Assembly: GCA_013364255.1 (NCBI GenBank)
Contig: CP054936.1
Location: 5,176,853 to 5,240,852, forward strand
Source: Streptomyces seoulensis
Lineage (GTDB): Bacteria > Actinomycetota > Actinomycetes > Streptomycetales > Streptomycetaceae
Direction of reading: 5' to 3'
DNA: 64,000 nucleotides
In this document: piece after piece, positions 9,059 through 17,626 of the stretch
Numbering within the stretch: the first letter of the stretch is position 1
Layout: every line of letters begins with the position of its first letter
Translations under genes and position numbers: made by a program
The notes under the pieces: model-generated
Told to the model about the DNA's origin: nothing
What the model saw: only the letters and a program-made list of their open reading frames with translations
Databases searched by the model: none

Positions 9059-9891
9059 CCGGGGCCCCCGGTCCGCGCGCCACCTGGCGCGACGCGGCCG
9101 TGTCCGCCGTACGGCACCGGCCCTGGCCGCTGTGCCGGCACTGCGTCGGGGTCGCCCTCGACATGGGCAGCGCCCGCACCCGGGCGTGGATCGCCGGGCG
9201 GGGACTGATCCTGGACGTGCCGACGGTGACGTTCCCCGGGACGGGCGCGGTGTACCCGATCCAGCGCGGCGCCATCATCGACACCCCGGGCACCGCCCGG
9301 ATGCTGGAGCGGCTGCTCGGTCACCGCCTGCCCCGCTTCACACGTCCGCTGGTGGTGGTGACCGCTCCGGTGCTGGACGGGGTCGCCTACCGCGCCCGGG
9401 CCCGTACGGCGGTGGAGGTGCTGCGGCCGCGCGGTGTGCTGACCGTTCCCGGCGCCCGCGCCGTCGCCCTGGGCGCGGGGGCGGACCTGAGCCGGCCGCT
9501 GCTCGTGGTGGACGTCGGCGCGCACCTCACCGAGGTGGTGCTGCTGGCGGACGGCGCGGTGGTCGACGCGCGCCGCACCGCGCTCGGCACCGGTGACCTG
9601 GACACCGCGTCGGCGGCCGACATCGGCGAGGCGGTCGCCGTGATGGTGACGGCGATGCTGCGCCAGGACCGTACGTCGCTCACCCTGGACGCCCTGCACC
9701 GCGGCGCGCTGCTGGCGGGCGGCGGCGCGCTGCGCCCGGAGATCACCTACCACCTCACCGGCCGCCTGCACACCCCGCTCCGGACGGTGCCGGCCCCGCA
9801 CACCGCGGCCGTACGGGGCGCCGCGACCCTCCTGCACTCCGCCCACACCCACCCGTCCACCGCCCCCCGCCGAGACCACCACCCCCACTGA
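9055..9891 (+). CDS. Actin/Hsp70-fold ATPase-like protein (MreB-related, divergent)
   Basis: The 278-residue protein carries signatures of the actin-fold superfamily. Phosphate 1 is VALDMGSARTRAWIAGRG, the segment RGAIIDTPGTARMLERLLGH matches the MreB region following IxDG, phosphate 2 is LLVVDVGAHLTEVVLL, and the adenosine motif is ALLAGGGALRP. It is shorter than MreB (about 340 residues) and has a GHRLPRFTRP linker and a His-rich tail. It starts on GTG overlapping the upstream zinc-finger gene. It could be a cytoskeletal or chaperone-like ATPase; the fixed linkage to two DksA-like proteins is the best clue to its role. Confidence 0.75.
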   Translation: MTGAPGPRATWRDAAVSAVRHRPWPLCRHCVGVALDMGSARTRAWIAGRGLILDVPTVTFPGTGAVYPIQRGAIIDTPGTARMLERLLGHRLPRFTRPLVVVTAPVLDGVAYRARARTAVEVLRPRGVLTVPGARAVALGAGADLSRPLLVVDVGAHLTEVVLLADGAVVDARRTALGTGDLDTASAADIGEAVAVMVTAMLRQDRTSLTLDALHRGALLAGGGALRPEITYHLTGRLHTPLRTVPAPHTAAVRGAATLLHSAHTHPSTAPRRDHHPH

Positions 9892-10004
9892 AGCCACCCG
9901 TCCCCACCCCGGGGCCGAGCGCGCCCCCGCTCCCGCGCCCGGCCCCCTCCCCCCGGCCCGAGCAGGACCCGCCCCTTCCCTTGCCCGAGATGAGGAGAGA
10001 ACCG

Positions 10005-10676
10005 ATGCCCGCCGGCATCCCCCGGCCCCAGCCGCCCCCGGAGGACCGAAGCGGCACCGTCCACCGGCGCCCCGACGGGCCGCCCCCCGCCGACCTCCCC
10101 CGCATCACCCTCTGGCGGCTGCGCCGCAACCCGCTGCGGCGCCGCACCGACCTGATCCGGGCGTGGCTGGCGCTCGGCCTGTTCCTGACGGCCCTGGCAG
10201 CCGCGCCCGCCGCCATGTTCCTGGCCGGCGACGCCGCCTGCCGCCACTACACGGCCACGGCCGCCGCACAGCAGCGCACCCGCGCGCCGACCACCGCCGT
10301 CCTGCTGCGGCCGGCCCCGCGCCACCCCGAGCCGGGCTCGGCCGAGGCGAGGCGGACCCGCTACCCGGTCGAGGTCCGCTTCACCGACCCCGGCGGCCAG
10401 GCCCGCACCACGAAGACGGACGTCACTCCCGGCCTGCCCGCCGGCGCCACGATCGACCTCTGGACCGACACCCACGGCCGCGTCACCGCCCCACCGCTGA
10501 CCTGGGACCAGATCCGCAGCCGCAGCCTGGGCTGGGCGATCCTCGCCTTCCTCGCACCCCCCGCCGTCGCGGCCACCGCCTACGCCACCGCCGCCCTGAC
10601 CCTCCACCGCCACGACCTCCGCTCCTGGGACCGCGCCTGGAGGGAGGCGCCTCCCACTGGAACCCCACCGCCCTGA
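10005..10676 (+). CDS. Rv1733c-family two-helix membrane protein
   Basis: The ATG at 10005 is preceded by GAGGAGAGA. The 223-residue product has the family signature of a basic motif (WRLRRNPLRRRTDLIRAW) before a first membrane helix (LALGLFLTALAAAPAAMFLAG split in two parts here). An extracytoplasmic domain of about 90 residues includes YPVEVRFTDPGG and ATIDLWTDTHGRVT. A second helix (AILAFLAPPAVAATAYATAAL) ends in a short cytoplasmic tail. This matches Rv1733c-type proteins, abundant in actinobacteria and associated with dormancy regulons in mycobacteria; that link is family knowledge, not shown here. Confidence 0.75.
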   Translation: MPAGIPRPQPPPEDRSGTVHRRPDGPPPADLPRITLWRLRRNPLRRRTDLIRAWLALGLFLTALAAAPAAMFLAGDAACRHYTATAAAQQRTRAPTTAVLLRPAPRHPEPGSAEARRTRYPVEVRFTDPGGQARTTKTDVTPGLPAGATIDLWTDTHGRVTAPPLTWDQIRSRSLGWAILAFLAPPAVAATAYATAALTLHRHDLRSWDRAWREAPPTGTPPP

Positions 10677-10857
10677 CCCGCCCGTCACTCGACGGACGAG
10701 GCAGGAAAGAGCCCCGTACCGCCGAACTCGAAGGGTGTCCCAAGCAGTACGCCCCGACAGGTGTCGCCGGGAGCGAAGTCACGGAAGTTGCGCGACACGC
10801 AGACCTCGGTGCCGGCGAAGACGGCGCACGCCAGATGAACGGACCGACTCGGGACGG

Positions 10858-11538
10858 TCAGTTGCCCCCACGCAGAGCCTCCACAATCTCCCCCGTGACC
10901 TCCACCCGGTCGCGGCGCCATGCCCGCCGCAGCTCGGTGTCCAGATCGTCGTCGAAGTGGACACCGACCACTTCGCCGCCCACCTCGGTACGCAGCGTCG
11001 CTCGGGGGCGACGGTGCTTCCCCTCCGACAGACCGCTCAGACGCCCTCGCCGGGAACCGAACGTGCGCAGGCGCGCACGGGTGGCGGCCCGCAGGTTGAG
11101 TGCGGCCCGCTGGGTGACCTCAGCCGTGCGCAGCGCGACGCCGTCCGCGCGTACGGCGATGAACATGCCCACATCCGGGGAGGCTCCGAGTGATCGGGCG
11201 ACCTGCTGCCCCAGTGTCGCCGCACGGGCGGTCCAGCCGGTCGGGATCCGTTCCGCCGTCTCGGCTTCTCCCAGGCCGGACACGGCCGTCCGCAGCACCC
11301 GCTCCACGACTCGGTAGTCCGAGTGTTCGGCGATCCGGAGTGGTTCGAGGACACAGGTGACACTGCCGAGCCGGAGGTCGCTGAAGGACCAGCGAGTCCC
11401 GTGCCGGTTCGACCGCTCGATCTCACTGTTCTCCAGCTCCCGCAGCAACGACAGCACGCTCTGCACCGTGCGCAGGGACTCCTGCGCGTCCATACCCGCG
11501 TGCGGGCCTCGAAGCCTCAGTTCCAGCTCGACGCTCAT
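10858..11538 (-). CDS. Conserved hypothetical protein, originally downstream of the interrupted winged-helix gene
   Basis: The 226-residue protein starts MSVELELRLRG with a GGAGG site upstream. It is predicted soluble and mixed alpha/beta, with a basic patch near residues 155-180 (ATRARLRTFGSRRGRL and EGKHRRPR). No catalytic motif or known family was recognised. Before the Tn3 insertion it followed the winged-helix gene by about 85 bp on the same strand, so the two may have formed an operon. The transposon now separates it from that promoter. Confidence 0.6.
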   Translation of the reverse strand: MSVELELRLRGPHAGMDAQESLRTVQSVLSLLRELENSEIERSNRHGTRWSFSDLRLGSVTCVLEPLRIAEHSDYRVVERVLRTAVSGLGEAETAERIPTGWTARAATLGQQVARSLGASPDVGMFIAVRADGVALRTAEVTQRAALNLRAATRARLRTFGSRRGRLSGLSEGKHRRPRATLRTEVGGEVVGVHFDDDLDTELRRAWRRDRVEVTGEIVEALRGGN

Positions 11539-11623
11539 GCTGCGCCTCCTTCCCCCGTTCGTGGCCTGGTGCTGTGACGGTACGCAGAGCCCGACTCCAT
11601 GGTGGCGCTCATCGCCCGGCCGT

Positions 11624-11703
11624 TCACCCGGAAGAAAAGGTAACGGGAAGGGAAGGACGGGGGGATGTGTCTCGTGCGTCCGTGGAGCGCCCGCGCCCGA
11701 GGC
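11624..11703 (-). pseudogene. Detached 3' end of the winged-helix gene left of the transposon
   Basis: Joining 17665 to 11698 across the transposon (counting the GAGGC duplication once) continues the winged-helix reading frame without a shift for 24 more residues, ending with LPVTFSSG and a TGA at 11624-11626. This is the original C-terminus of the gene at 17665-18582. No start or ribosome site serves this fragment now. Confidence 0.8.
11699..11703. repeat. Target site duplication, left copy (GAGGC)
   Basis: GAGGC directly abuts the outer end of the left terminal repeat and is repeated exactly at 17665-17669 outside the right one. Five base pairs is the standard Tn3-family duplication. Confidence 0.95.
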
Positions 11704-11741
11704 GGGGGCTGAGGAACATCCGTGTCAGATCGTGCGCTAAG
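11704..11741 (+). repeat. Left terminal inverted repeat (IRL) of the Tn3-family transposon
   Basis: The 38-bp repeat starts GGGGGCTGAGGAACATCC and ends GCGCTAAG. It matches the right end in inverse orientation at 36 of 38 positions. The TAAG-type inner end is typical for Tn3-family IRs and is where TnpA binds. Confidence 0.95.
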
Positions 11742-11830
11742 GGTTCGTCGGGTGGTTTGGCGCTTTGACCTGGGGTGATTGAGCGTCAGAGCCTTCGTGG
11801 GTCGTTGTTATCGATCTTCGGAGAGTTGTT

Positions 11831-14800
11831 GTGGCGGTCGAGTTCCTGACGGATGAGCAGGCGGCCCGGTACGGGGCGTTCCATGAGGTGCCCTCGCGGG
11901 CGGAGCTGGAGCGGTACTTCTTCCTGGACGACGCGGACCGGGAGGCGGTGCAGGCGAAGCGGCGGTCGCACAACCGGCTCGGGTACGCGGTCCAGCTCAC
12001 GAGCGTGCGGTTCCTGGGCCGGTTCATGCCGGACCCACGGCAGGTGCCAGCGGAGGTGGCGGAGTACCTGGCCGGGCAGTTGGAGATCGAGGACGCCTCG
12101 TGCCTGAAGCTGTACGGCGAGCGGGACGGTACGGCCCGTACGCATGCCGGGGAGATCCAGGAGGCCGGGGGATGGCGGGACTTCGCTGAGATCCGCGAAG
12201 AGCTGGCGGGGTGGCTGGACGCCCGGGCGTGGACGACGGGGGACGGGCCGAAGGCGTTGTTCGACGCGGCGGCCGGGTGGCTGCGCGAGGGCCGGGTGCT
12301 GCTGCCGGGAGTGAGCCGCCTGGCCCGGCTGGTGGGCTCGGTGCGGGAGGCGGCGAACCAGCGGCTGTGGGACACCCTGTACGGGATGCTCGGGGTGGGG
12401 CAGCGGGCGGTGCTGGACTCGCTGCTGACAGTGCCGTCCGGTGAGCGGGTCTCGGAGCTGGACCGGCTGCGCCGGGGGCCGGTGCGGGTCTCGGGCCCGC
12501 AGATGAAGCGGGCCTTAGAGCGGGCGGCGGAGATCGCCGCACTGGGGATGGGCGCCGTCGACGTGTCGGGGATACCGCCCCGGCGTCTGGCGGAGCTGTC
12601 GCGGTACGGGGTGGACGGGAAGGCGTCGCTGCTGCGCCGGCACTCCGACGCCCGCCGGCTGGCGACGCTGCTGGCCACCACCGTCTACCTGACCTCGCGG
12701 GCGGTGGACGACGCGCTGGACCTGCTGGAGGTGCTGATCGCGACGAAGCTGCTGGCGAGGGCGGAGCGGGAGAGCGCGAAGGAGAAGCTGAAGACGCTGC
12801 CGCGGGTGGAGCGGGCGTCGGCGAAGCTGGCGACCGCGTTCCAGGTCGTTTTCGACACCACCAGCGAGCAGGTCGACACCGACACCGGGGAGATCGCCCC
12901 ACCGAAGGTGGAGAGCCTGGAGGCGATGTGGGCGGCGATCGAGCAGGTGGTGCCCCGCCACGAGCTGGCCGCGGCGATCGCCGCGCTGTTCGAGCTGACC
13001 CCGCCCCTGGACTCGGATGCGGACGAGGCATGGCGGGCCATGCTGGTCAACCGGTTCGGCACCGTGCGGCCGTTCCTCAAGCTGCTGATCACCGTGGTGG
13101 ACTTCGACGCCACCCCGGAGGGCGAGCCGGTGCTGCCCGCGTTGCTGTCGCTGCCGGAGCTGATGGGCCGCAAGAAGGTCGGCCCCGCCGAGATCCACAC
13201 CGGCCTGCTCACCGGCTCCTGGCGGCGCCTGGTCCTGTCCGCCCCGCACCTGGAGCCCGGGACGGTGGACTGGAAGGCGTACACGTTCTGCGTGCTGGAG
13301 CAGCTGCACCGGATGCTGCGCAGCAAGCAGGTCTTCGCCCGCAACTCCTCGAAGTGGGGCGACCCGCGGGCGAAGCTCCTGGCCGGTGAGGCGTGGCAGC
13401 AGGCGAGGCCGACGGTGCTGGCCTCGCTGAACCTGCCCGGGGAGGCGGGCGCCCACCTGGCGGCGCGGGCGGCGCTGCTGGACGGCACCTACCGGGAGGT
13501 CGCCGCCCGCGTCCCGGACAACGCGCAGATCGTCTTCGACGACGACGGCCGTCTGCACTTCGCGGCCCTGGAGCCGGAGCCCGAACCGGCCTCCCTGCTC
13601 GACCTGCGCGCGGCGGTGAACGCGATGCTGCCCCGGGTGGACCTGCCGGAGGTGCTGCTGGAGGTGATGTCCTGGACCGGCGCCGACCAGGCGTTCACCT
13701 CGGTCACCGGCGGCGAGGCGAGGCTGAAGGACCTGCACGTCACGATCGCCGGACTGCTGGTCGCCCACGGCTGCAACGTCGGCTACACCCCGGTGATGGG
13801 CGGCGCGGACGCCCTGAAGTACGGCCGGTTGTCGCACGTGGACCAGACGTACCTGCGGCTGGCGACCTACCGGGCGGCGAACGCGGCCCTCATCGAGCAC
13901 CAGGCGTCCATCCCGCTCGCCCAGGCGTGGGGCGGGGGGCTGGTCGCCTCGGTCGACGGGATGCGGTTCGTCGTCCCCGTCCCCAGCGTGTACGCGCGGC
14001 CGAACCCGAAGTACTTCGGGCGCCGGGGCGGCGCCACGTGGCTGAACATGATCAACGACCAGGCGGCCGGGCTGGGCGGGAGGGTCGTGGCCGGCACCCC
14101 GCGCGACTCGCTGTACGTGCTGGACGTCCTCTACGACCGCGACGGCGGCAAGCGTCCGGAGATGATTGTCACCGACACCGCCTCCTACAGCGACATCGTG
14201 TTCGGGCTGCTGACCCTGGCCGGGTTCGCCTATGCCCCGCAGCTCGCGGACCTGCCGGACCAGAAGATGTGGCGGATCGACCGCACGGCCGACTACGGGG
14301 CCTTCCAGGACGCGGCCCGCGGCCGGGTCGACCTGGCCCGCATCGAGCGGCACTGGGAGGACATCCTGCGGATCATCGGCTCCATCCACACTGGGACCGT
14401 CCGCGCCTACGACGTCATCCGGATGCTGTCCCGGGAGGGGCGGCCCACCCCGCTCGGTGAGGCGATCGCGCACTACGGGCGGATCGCGAAGACCCTGCAC
14501 ATCCTGCGCCTGGCCGACGAGCCCGGCTACCGCCGCCAGATCAAGGTGCAGGCCAACCTCCAGGAAGGCCGCCACGCACTGGCCCGGAAGATCTTCCACG
14601 GCCGTGCCGGACAGCTCTACCAGCGCTACCAGGACGGCATGGAGGACCAGATCGGCGCGCTCGGCCTGGTCCTGAACGCGCTCGTGCTGTTCACCACCCG
14701 GTACATGGACGCCGCCGTCACCCGGCTCCGCGCGGACGGCTTCGACGTCCGCGACGAGGACGTCGCCCGCCTCTCGCCGTTCGTGCGCCACCACGTCAAC

Positions 14801-14887
14801 GTGCTGGGCCGGTATTCCTTCCAGCTCCCCGACCTGCCCGGCGGGCTGCGGCCCCTGCGCGACAAGCACGCCACTGACGACGAGTGA
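11831..14887 (+). CDS. tnpA: Tn3-family DDE transposase TnpA
   Basis: At 1018 residues it has full family length. The N-terminal DUF4158-type region (LTDEQAARYGAFHEVPS...) leads to the Tn3 catalytic domain. The DDE triad can be placed at Asp709 (SVDGMRF), Asp782 (VTDTASYSD) and Glu912 (QEGRHALARKIFHG). The D-D and D-E spacings of 73 and 130 fit the family. The terminal segment GALGLVLNALVLFTTRYMD is the usual helix after the Glu. GTG start with GGAGAG 5-10 nt upstream, about 90 bp inside IRL. No frameshift or premature stop, so it is likely active. Confidence 0.97.
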   Translation: MAVEFLTDEQAARYGAFHEVPSRAELERYFFLDDADREAVQAKRRSHNRLGYAVQLTSVRFLGRFMPDPRQVPAEVAEYLAGQLEIEDASCLKLYGERDGTARTHAGEIQEAGGWRDFAEIREELAGWLDARAWTTGDGPKALFDAAAGWLREGRVLLPGVSRLARLVGSVREAANQRLWDTLYGMLGVGQRAVLDSLLTVPSGERVSELDRLRRGPVRVSGPQMKRALERAAEIAALGMGAVDVSGIPPRRLAELSRYGVDGKASLLRRHSDARRLATLLATTVYLTSRAVDDALDLLEVLIATKLLARAERESAKEKLKTLPRVERASAKLATAFQVVFDTTSEQVDTDTGEIAPPKVESLEAMWAAIEQVVPRHELAAAIAALFELTPPLDSDADEAWRAMLVNRFGTVRPFLKLLITVVDFDATPEGEPVLPALLSLPELMGRKKVGPAEIHTGLLTGSWRRLVLSAPHLEPGTVDWKAYTFCVLEQLHRMLRSKQVFARNSSKWGDPRAKLLAGEAWQQARPTVLASLNLPGEAGAHLAARAALLDGTYREVAARVPDNAQIVFDDDGRLHFAALEPEPEPASLLDLRAAVNAMLPRVDLPEVLLEVMSWTGADQAFTSVTGGEARLKDLHVTIAGLLVAHGCNVGYTPVMGGADALKYGRLSHVDQTYLRLATYRAANAALIEHQASIPLAQAWGGGLVASVDGMRFVVPVPSVYARPNPKYFGRRGGATWLNMINDQAAGLGGRVVAGTPRDSLYVLDVLYDRDGGKRPEMIVTDTASYSDIVFGLLTLAGFAYAPQLADLPDQKMWRIDRTADYGAFQDAARGRVDLARIERHWEDILRIIGSIHTGTVRAYDVIRMLSREGRPTPLGEAIAHYGRIAKTLHILRLADEPGYRRQIKVQANLQEGRHALARKIFHGRAGQLYQRYQDGMEDQIGALGLVLNALVLFTTRYMDAAVTRLRADGFDVRDEDVARLSPFVRHHVNVLGRYSFQLPDLPGGLRPLRDKHATDDE

Positions 14888-14961
14888 GCGTCAGCTGGAG
14901 TCGTCCCTGTGGTTTGAGGGTGCAGAAAGACGGTCGACGGGCTGCTCGGGACTGCGGGAAG

Positions 14962-15807
14962 TCAGTCCCGAACCGGTGTGGCCGGACTGATGTCGTACGC
15001 CTTCTGCACGAGGGCCGGGCGGCTGCCGTCGTTGAGCTTCCGGTCCCACAGGGCGTCGACTTGCTGGCGGGCCTGTGGCTCCATCTCTTCGGGCAGCAGG
15101 TTGCGGTAGCGGCTCTCCTCGCCGAGCAGGACGCGGACCGTGCGCTCGAAGACCGGCTCGGGATCGTACTGCTCGTGAGGGAAGGCCAGCTCGGCGTAGT
15201 CGTAGAGACGCTCGGCGGGGTCGTCGCGCCATTCCTTCCACGTTTCGAACATGGTGTCGTTGAAGCCGGTCAGGAACGGGCCGGGGTTGATCGTGGCGAC
15301 CGTGACGCCGAACTCGGCCAGCTCCTGGTCCAGCGCGTCGGCGAACGCCTCCACCGCGTGCTTCGATCCGGCGTACGCGCCGGTGAACGGGTCGACGGTG
15401 AGTCCGGCGACCGAGGACATGAAGATGATGCGCCCGCTGCGGCGGGCGGCCATCTGCCGGGCGATGCCCTGGGTGAGCAGGACGGGCCCGAAAACGTTGA
15501 CCTCGAACTGCCGCCGGAGCCGTTCCTCGGGGATGTCGGCGGTGGCACCGCCCTCGGAGACCCCGGCGTTGTTGAGGAGGACCTCAACCTCCCAGGTCCA
15601 GGCCCTCTCCCGGTCGCCCGGGTCGGTGACGTCCAATTTCTCGACGCGCAGCTCGACCCCGCGCTCCCGTGCCTCGGCACGCACCGAGCTGACCTGGGCG
15701 ATGATCTCCACGCCCGCGATCACCCGGTGCCCGGCCGCCGCGAGCCGCAGCGCAGCCTCCTTGCCGAAGCCGCTGCCCGCACCGGTGATCAGAATCGGTC
15801 CCGCCAT
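14962..15807 (-). CDS. Short-chain dehydrogenase/reductase, transposon passenger
   Basis: The 281-residue protein is a classical SDR: cofactor motif TGAGSGFGKEAA (residues 8-19), NNAG segment (VLLNNAGVSEGG), catalytic Ser in SSVAGL and YxxxK (YAGSKHA), and PGPF after beta-6. ATG at 15807 is chosen over the longer frame because GGAAGG lies just upstream. It is transcribed leftward, convergent with tnpA, with a 74-bp gap. It is cargo of the transposon. Substrate unknown; the partner gene upstream encodes a GlcG/HbpS-like protein. Confidence 0.9.
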   Translation of the reverse strand: MAGPILITGAGSGFGKEAALRLAAAGHRVIAGVEIIAQVSSVRAEARERGVELRVEKLDVTDPGDRERAWTWEVEVLLNNAGVSEGGATADIPEERLRRQFEVNVFGPVLLTQGIARQMAARRSGRIIFMSSVAGLTVDPFTGAYAGSKHAVEAFADALDQELAEFGVTVATINPGPFLTGFNDTMFETWKEWRDDPAERLYDYAELAFPHEQYDPEPVFERTVRVLLGEESRYRNLLPEEMEPQARQQVDALWDRKLNDGSRPALVQKAYDISPATPVRD

Positions 15808-15896
15808 GGTGGTTGAGCCTTCCTGTGATGGTGTCCGGCCTGTTCCGTGCACCCCCCAGATACCCCGCCCGGCCGCCGTACCCGCGGCCGGCTTGT

Positions 15897-16307
15897 CTAC
15901 AAGGCTGCGGCCGCGGCCTTGGCCACTGCGGTGTCCTGCTCCTGTGAGCCGCCGCTGACCCCGACCGCGCCCACCACCTCTCCATCGACCCTGAGCGGGA
16001 CCCCGCCCGCGAAGACCAGTACCCGTCCCAGCCCTGACAGGGCCATGCCCCAGAACTGCCCGCCCGGCTCGGAGTCCCGGGCCAGATCGCCGGTGGCAGA
16101 ACGGAACAGAACGCTCGTGTGCGCCTTGTCGACGGAGTGCTCGATACTGCCGAGCTGGGCCCCGTCCATCCGCGCGTGAGCGACCAGGCTGCCGCCTGCG
16201 TCGGCGACGGCGATGTTGCTGGGGGAACCGATACGGTCCGCCTCAGCGATGCCCGCGTCGATAATCCGACGGGCGTCGCTGAGACCCACGGTATGTGTGC
16301 TGTACAT
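15897..16307 (-). CDS. GlcG/HbpS-like (heme-binding-type) protein, transposon passenger
   Basis: The 136-residue protein starts MYSTHTVGLSDARRI. It shows the GlcG/HbpS pattern: ALSDA-type first helix, NIAVADAGGSLVAHARMDGA, a KAHTSVLFRSATGDL helix, GGVPLRVDGEVVGAVGVSGGSQEQD and a final AVAKAAAAAL helix. In Streptomyces HbpS is a redox-linked heme-binding protein, but many relatives are uncharacterised. This copy has no signal peptide from the chosen start. A 6-bp-arm inverted repeat overlaps the start codon and could be an operator. An 89-bp gap separates it from the SDR gene downstream, so the two may form one operon. Confidence 0.82.
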   Translation of the reverse strand: MYSTHTVGLSDARRIIDAGIAEADRIGSPSNIAVADAGGSLVAHARMDGAQLGSIEHSVDKAHTSVLFRSATGDLARDSEPGGQFWGMALSGLGRVLVFAGGVPLRVDGEVVGAVGVSGGSQEQDTAVAKAAAAAL

Positions 16308-16309
16308 AC
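16291..16309. promoter_or_regulatory. Inverted repeat over the GlcG/HbpS-like start codon
   Basis: GTATGTGTGCTGTACATAC has perfect 6-bp arms (GTATGT / ACATAC) around a 7-nt spacer and overlaps the ATG at 16307. Position suggests a repressor operator, or chance; the cognate regulator is not in the element. Confidence 0.4.
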
Positions 16310-16483
16310 GAGAGACGGTAGATCCTCGAACGCGAGGACGCCTTTCGGCAGCACCATCCCGGCCACCCCGACAGGCGAACGATCCGCAGGACAGTCGACG
16401 CTTCCTTACCCGGCAGAACGCCTTCTCCCTCAACGAAACGGCCGACTCCCAACCCGTTCGCGCGGAACGCCCAGACCGGTGAC

Positions 16484-17461
16484 TCAGCGACGGGCGTCGC
16501 CGGGCGCGAGGAGGCTGGTCAGCTCCGAGATCGCCTCGTGCGACGGCTTGAAGTAGCGGCGGACGTTCTCCGGCTTCTTGTGTCGGGACTTCGCCATCAG
16601 CATCAGCAGGGAGGCCCCTTGTACACCGAGTTCGGTCAGCCCCGAATGGCGGTACTCGTGCAGGTCCCAGCCGGTCCCCGGCCCGTGAACGGCGGTGTGC
16701 TCATCGAGGAGGGCGCGGGCCTGGCCGTAGGAGAGACGGGCCATCCCGGTGTCCGGGCACACATCGCGCGGGCTGACGACCTTTCCCGGGCCGGGGCGGC
16801 GGTGGGTGACGAACACCGGGCCCCAGGTACGGCCCTTGAGCAGCCGGGGCAGGAGCCGGGCGGTTCCCGCGTCCCAGTAGACGGTCTCCAGCACGAAGTC
16901 CTCCCGGGCCTGCCCGCGCCGGCGGGCCTTGCTCCGGGCGCCCTTGGCCTTCACCGGGCAACGGCGGGCGCCGAGGTCCAGGTCCTCGATGTTCACGCCG
17001 AGAATCTCCTCCGCACGGGCGCAGGTCTCGTAGAGCATCCGCCACAGCGTCTTCTCCCGCAGATGGACATCCCGGCGGGCGATGAGCCGGTCCACGGCCA
17101 TCTTCGAGCGGGCCGGGGTCTCCGAGTCCGGCACCGCCAGCCGCTTCGTCCAGGCCGGCACGGACGGACCGTCGTAGCCGTACTCCGCGCACCAGCCCAG
17201 CCACGACAGAACCGCCGCCCGGCGGGCGTTCCAGGTGTTGACCGCCGCCGTACCCCACAGCAGTTCCAGGGCCTCGCCGATCTCATCGTCCGCAACCGAC
17301 CCCAGCGGGCGGCACTCCCCGATCCGCTCGGCCGTCTTCCCGACCCCGGTCGAGTAGCTGCGGACGGTGTTCGGGTTCCGGAGCGAGTCGAGGAAGGCGT
17401 CGGCCGCCGCGCGGACCGTCAACACCTTCCCGGCCGGCAGTTGCACGACGGTGGGCACCAC
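16484..17461 (-). CDS. tnpI: Tyrosine recombinase of the transposon (TnpI-type cointegrate resolvase)
   Basis: The 325-residue protein has an N-terminal SAM-like core-binding domain (AADAFLDSLRNPNTVRSYSTG) and a catalytic domain. The expected residues are Arg149 (ETCARAEE), His268 and Arg271 (HEYRHSG), His294 (KSRHKKPE) and nucleophile Tyr303 (RRYFKPS). It lies at the right end of a Tn3-family element that lacks a serine resolvase, so a resolvase role like TnpI of Tn4430 is inferred. Intact and of normal length. Transcribed leftward from just inside IRR, past palindromes that may be its recombination site. Confidence 0.92.
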   Translation of the reverse strand: MVPTVVQLPAGKVLTVRAAADAFLDSLRNPNTVRSYSTGVGKTAERIGECRPLGSVADDEIGEALELLWGTAAVNTWNARRAAVLSWLGWCAEYGYDGPSVPAWTKRLAVPDSETPARSKMAVDRLIARRDVHLREKTLWRMLYETCARAEEILGVNIEDLDLGARRCPVKAKGARSKARRRGQAREDFVLETVYWDAGTARLLPRLLKGRTWGPVFVTHRRPGPGKVVSPRDVCPDTGMARLSYGQARALLDEHTAVHGPGTGWDLHEYRHSGLTELGVQGASLLMLMAKSRHKKPENVRRYFKPSHEAISELTSLLAPGDARR

Positions 17462-17471
17462 TTCCCCCTTG

Positions 17472-17564
17472 CCACGGATAACAGAGCCGCTTCACGCACG
17501 GCCCGGAGAACGTCACCGCAGGTGACGAACCAAGATCCCCCAGATAATAGGGCGTTATCCGTGG
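17472..17564. promoter_or_regulatory. Candidate internal recombination site and promoter region for the tyrosine recombinase
   Basis: Upstream of the recombinase gene lie CCACGGATAAC (17472-17482) and its exact inverse GTTATCCGTGG (17554-17564). The second overlaps a core-like motif, GATAA-TAGGGCG-TTATC (5-bp arms, 7-nt spacer). Between them is a perfect CGTCACC-GCA-GGTGACG palindrome (17511-17527). Paired arm sites around a short-spacer core are what a tyrosine recombinase needs. Assignment is inference. Confidence 0.55.
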
Positions 17565-17626
17565 AAAAACTTCAGACCGCCCCCGCGACCGACGCACCGT
17601 CAGCCGCCCACCAGGGCCGACGAACG

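Noticed and set aside
10685..10921. 78-residue minus-strand frame overlapping the end of the 10858-11538 gene
   Set aside because: The part beyond 10858 (VHLACAVFAGTEVCVSRNFRDFAPGD) looks coding-like, but there is no acceptable start codon or ribosome site after the upstream stop, and no family was recognised. It might be a remnant.
12515..14869. 784-residue frame antisense to tnpA
   Set aside because: Shadow of the transposase; the DDE motifs are on the plus strand.
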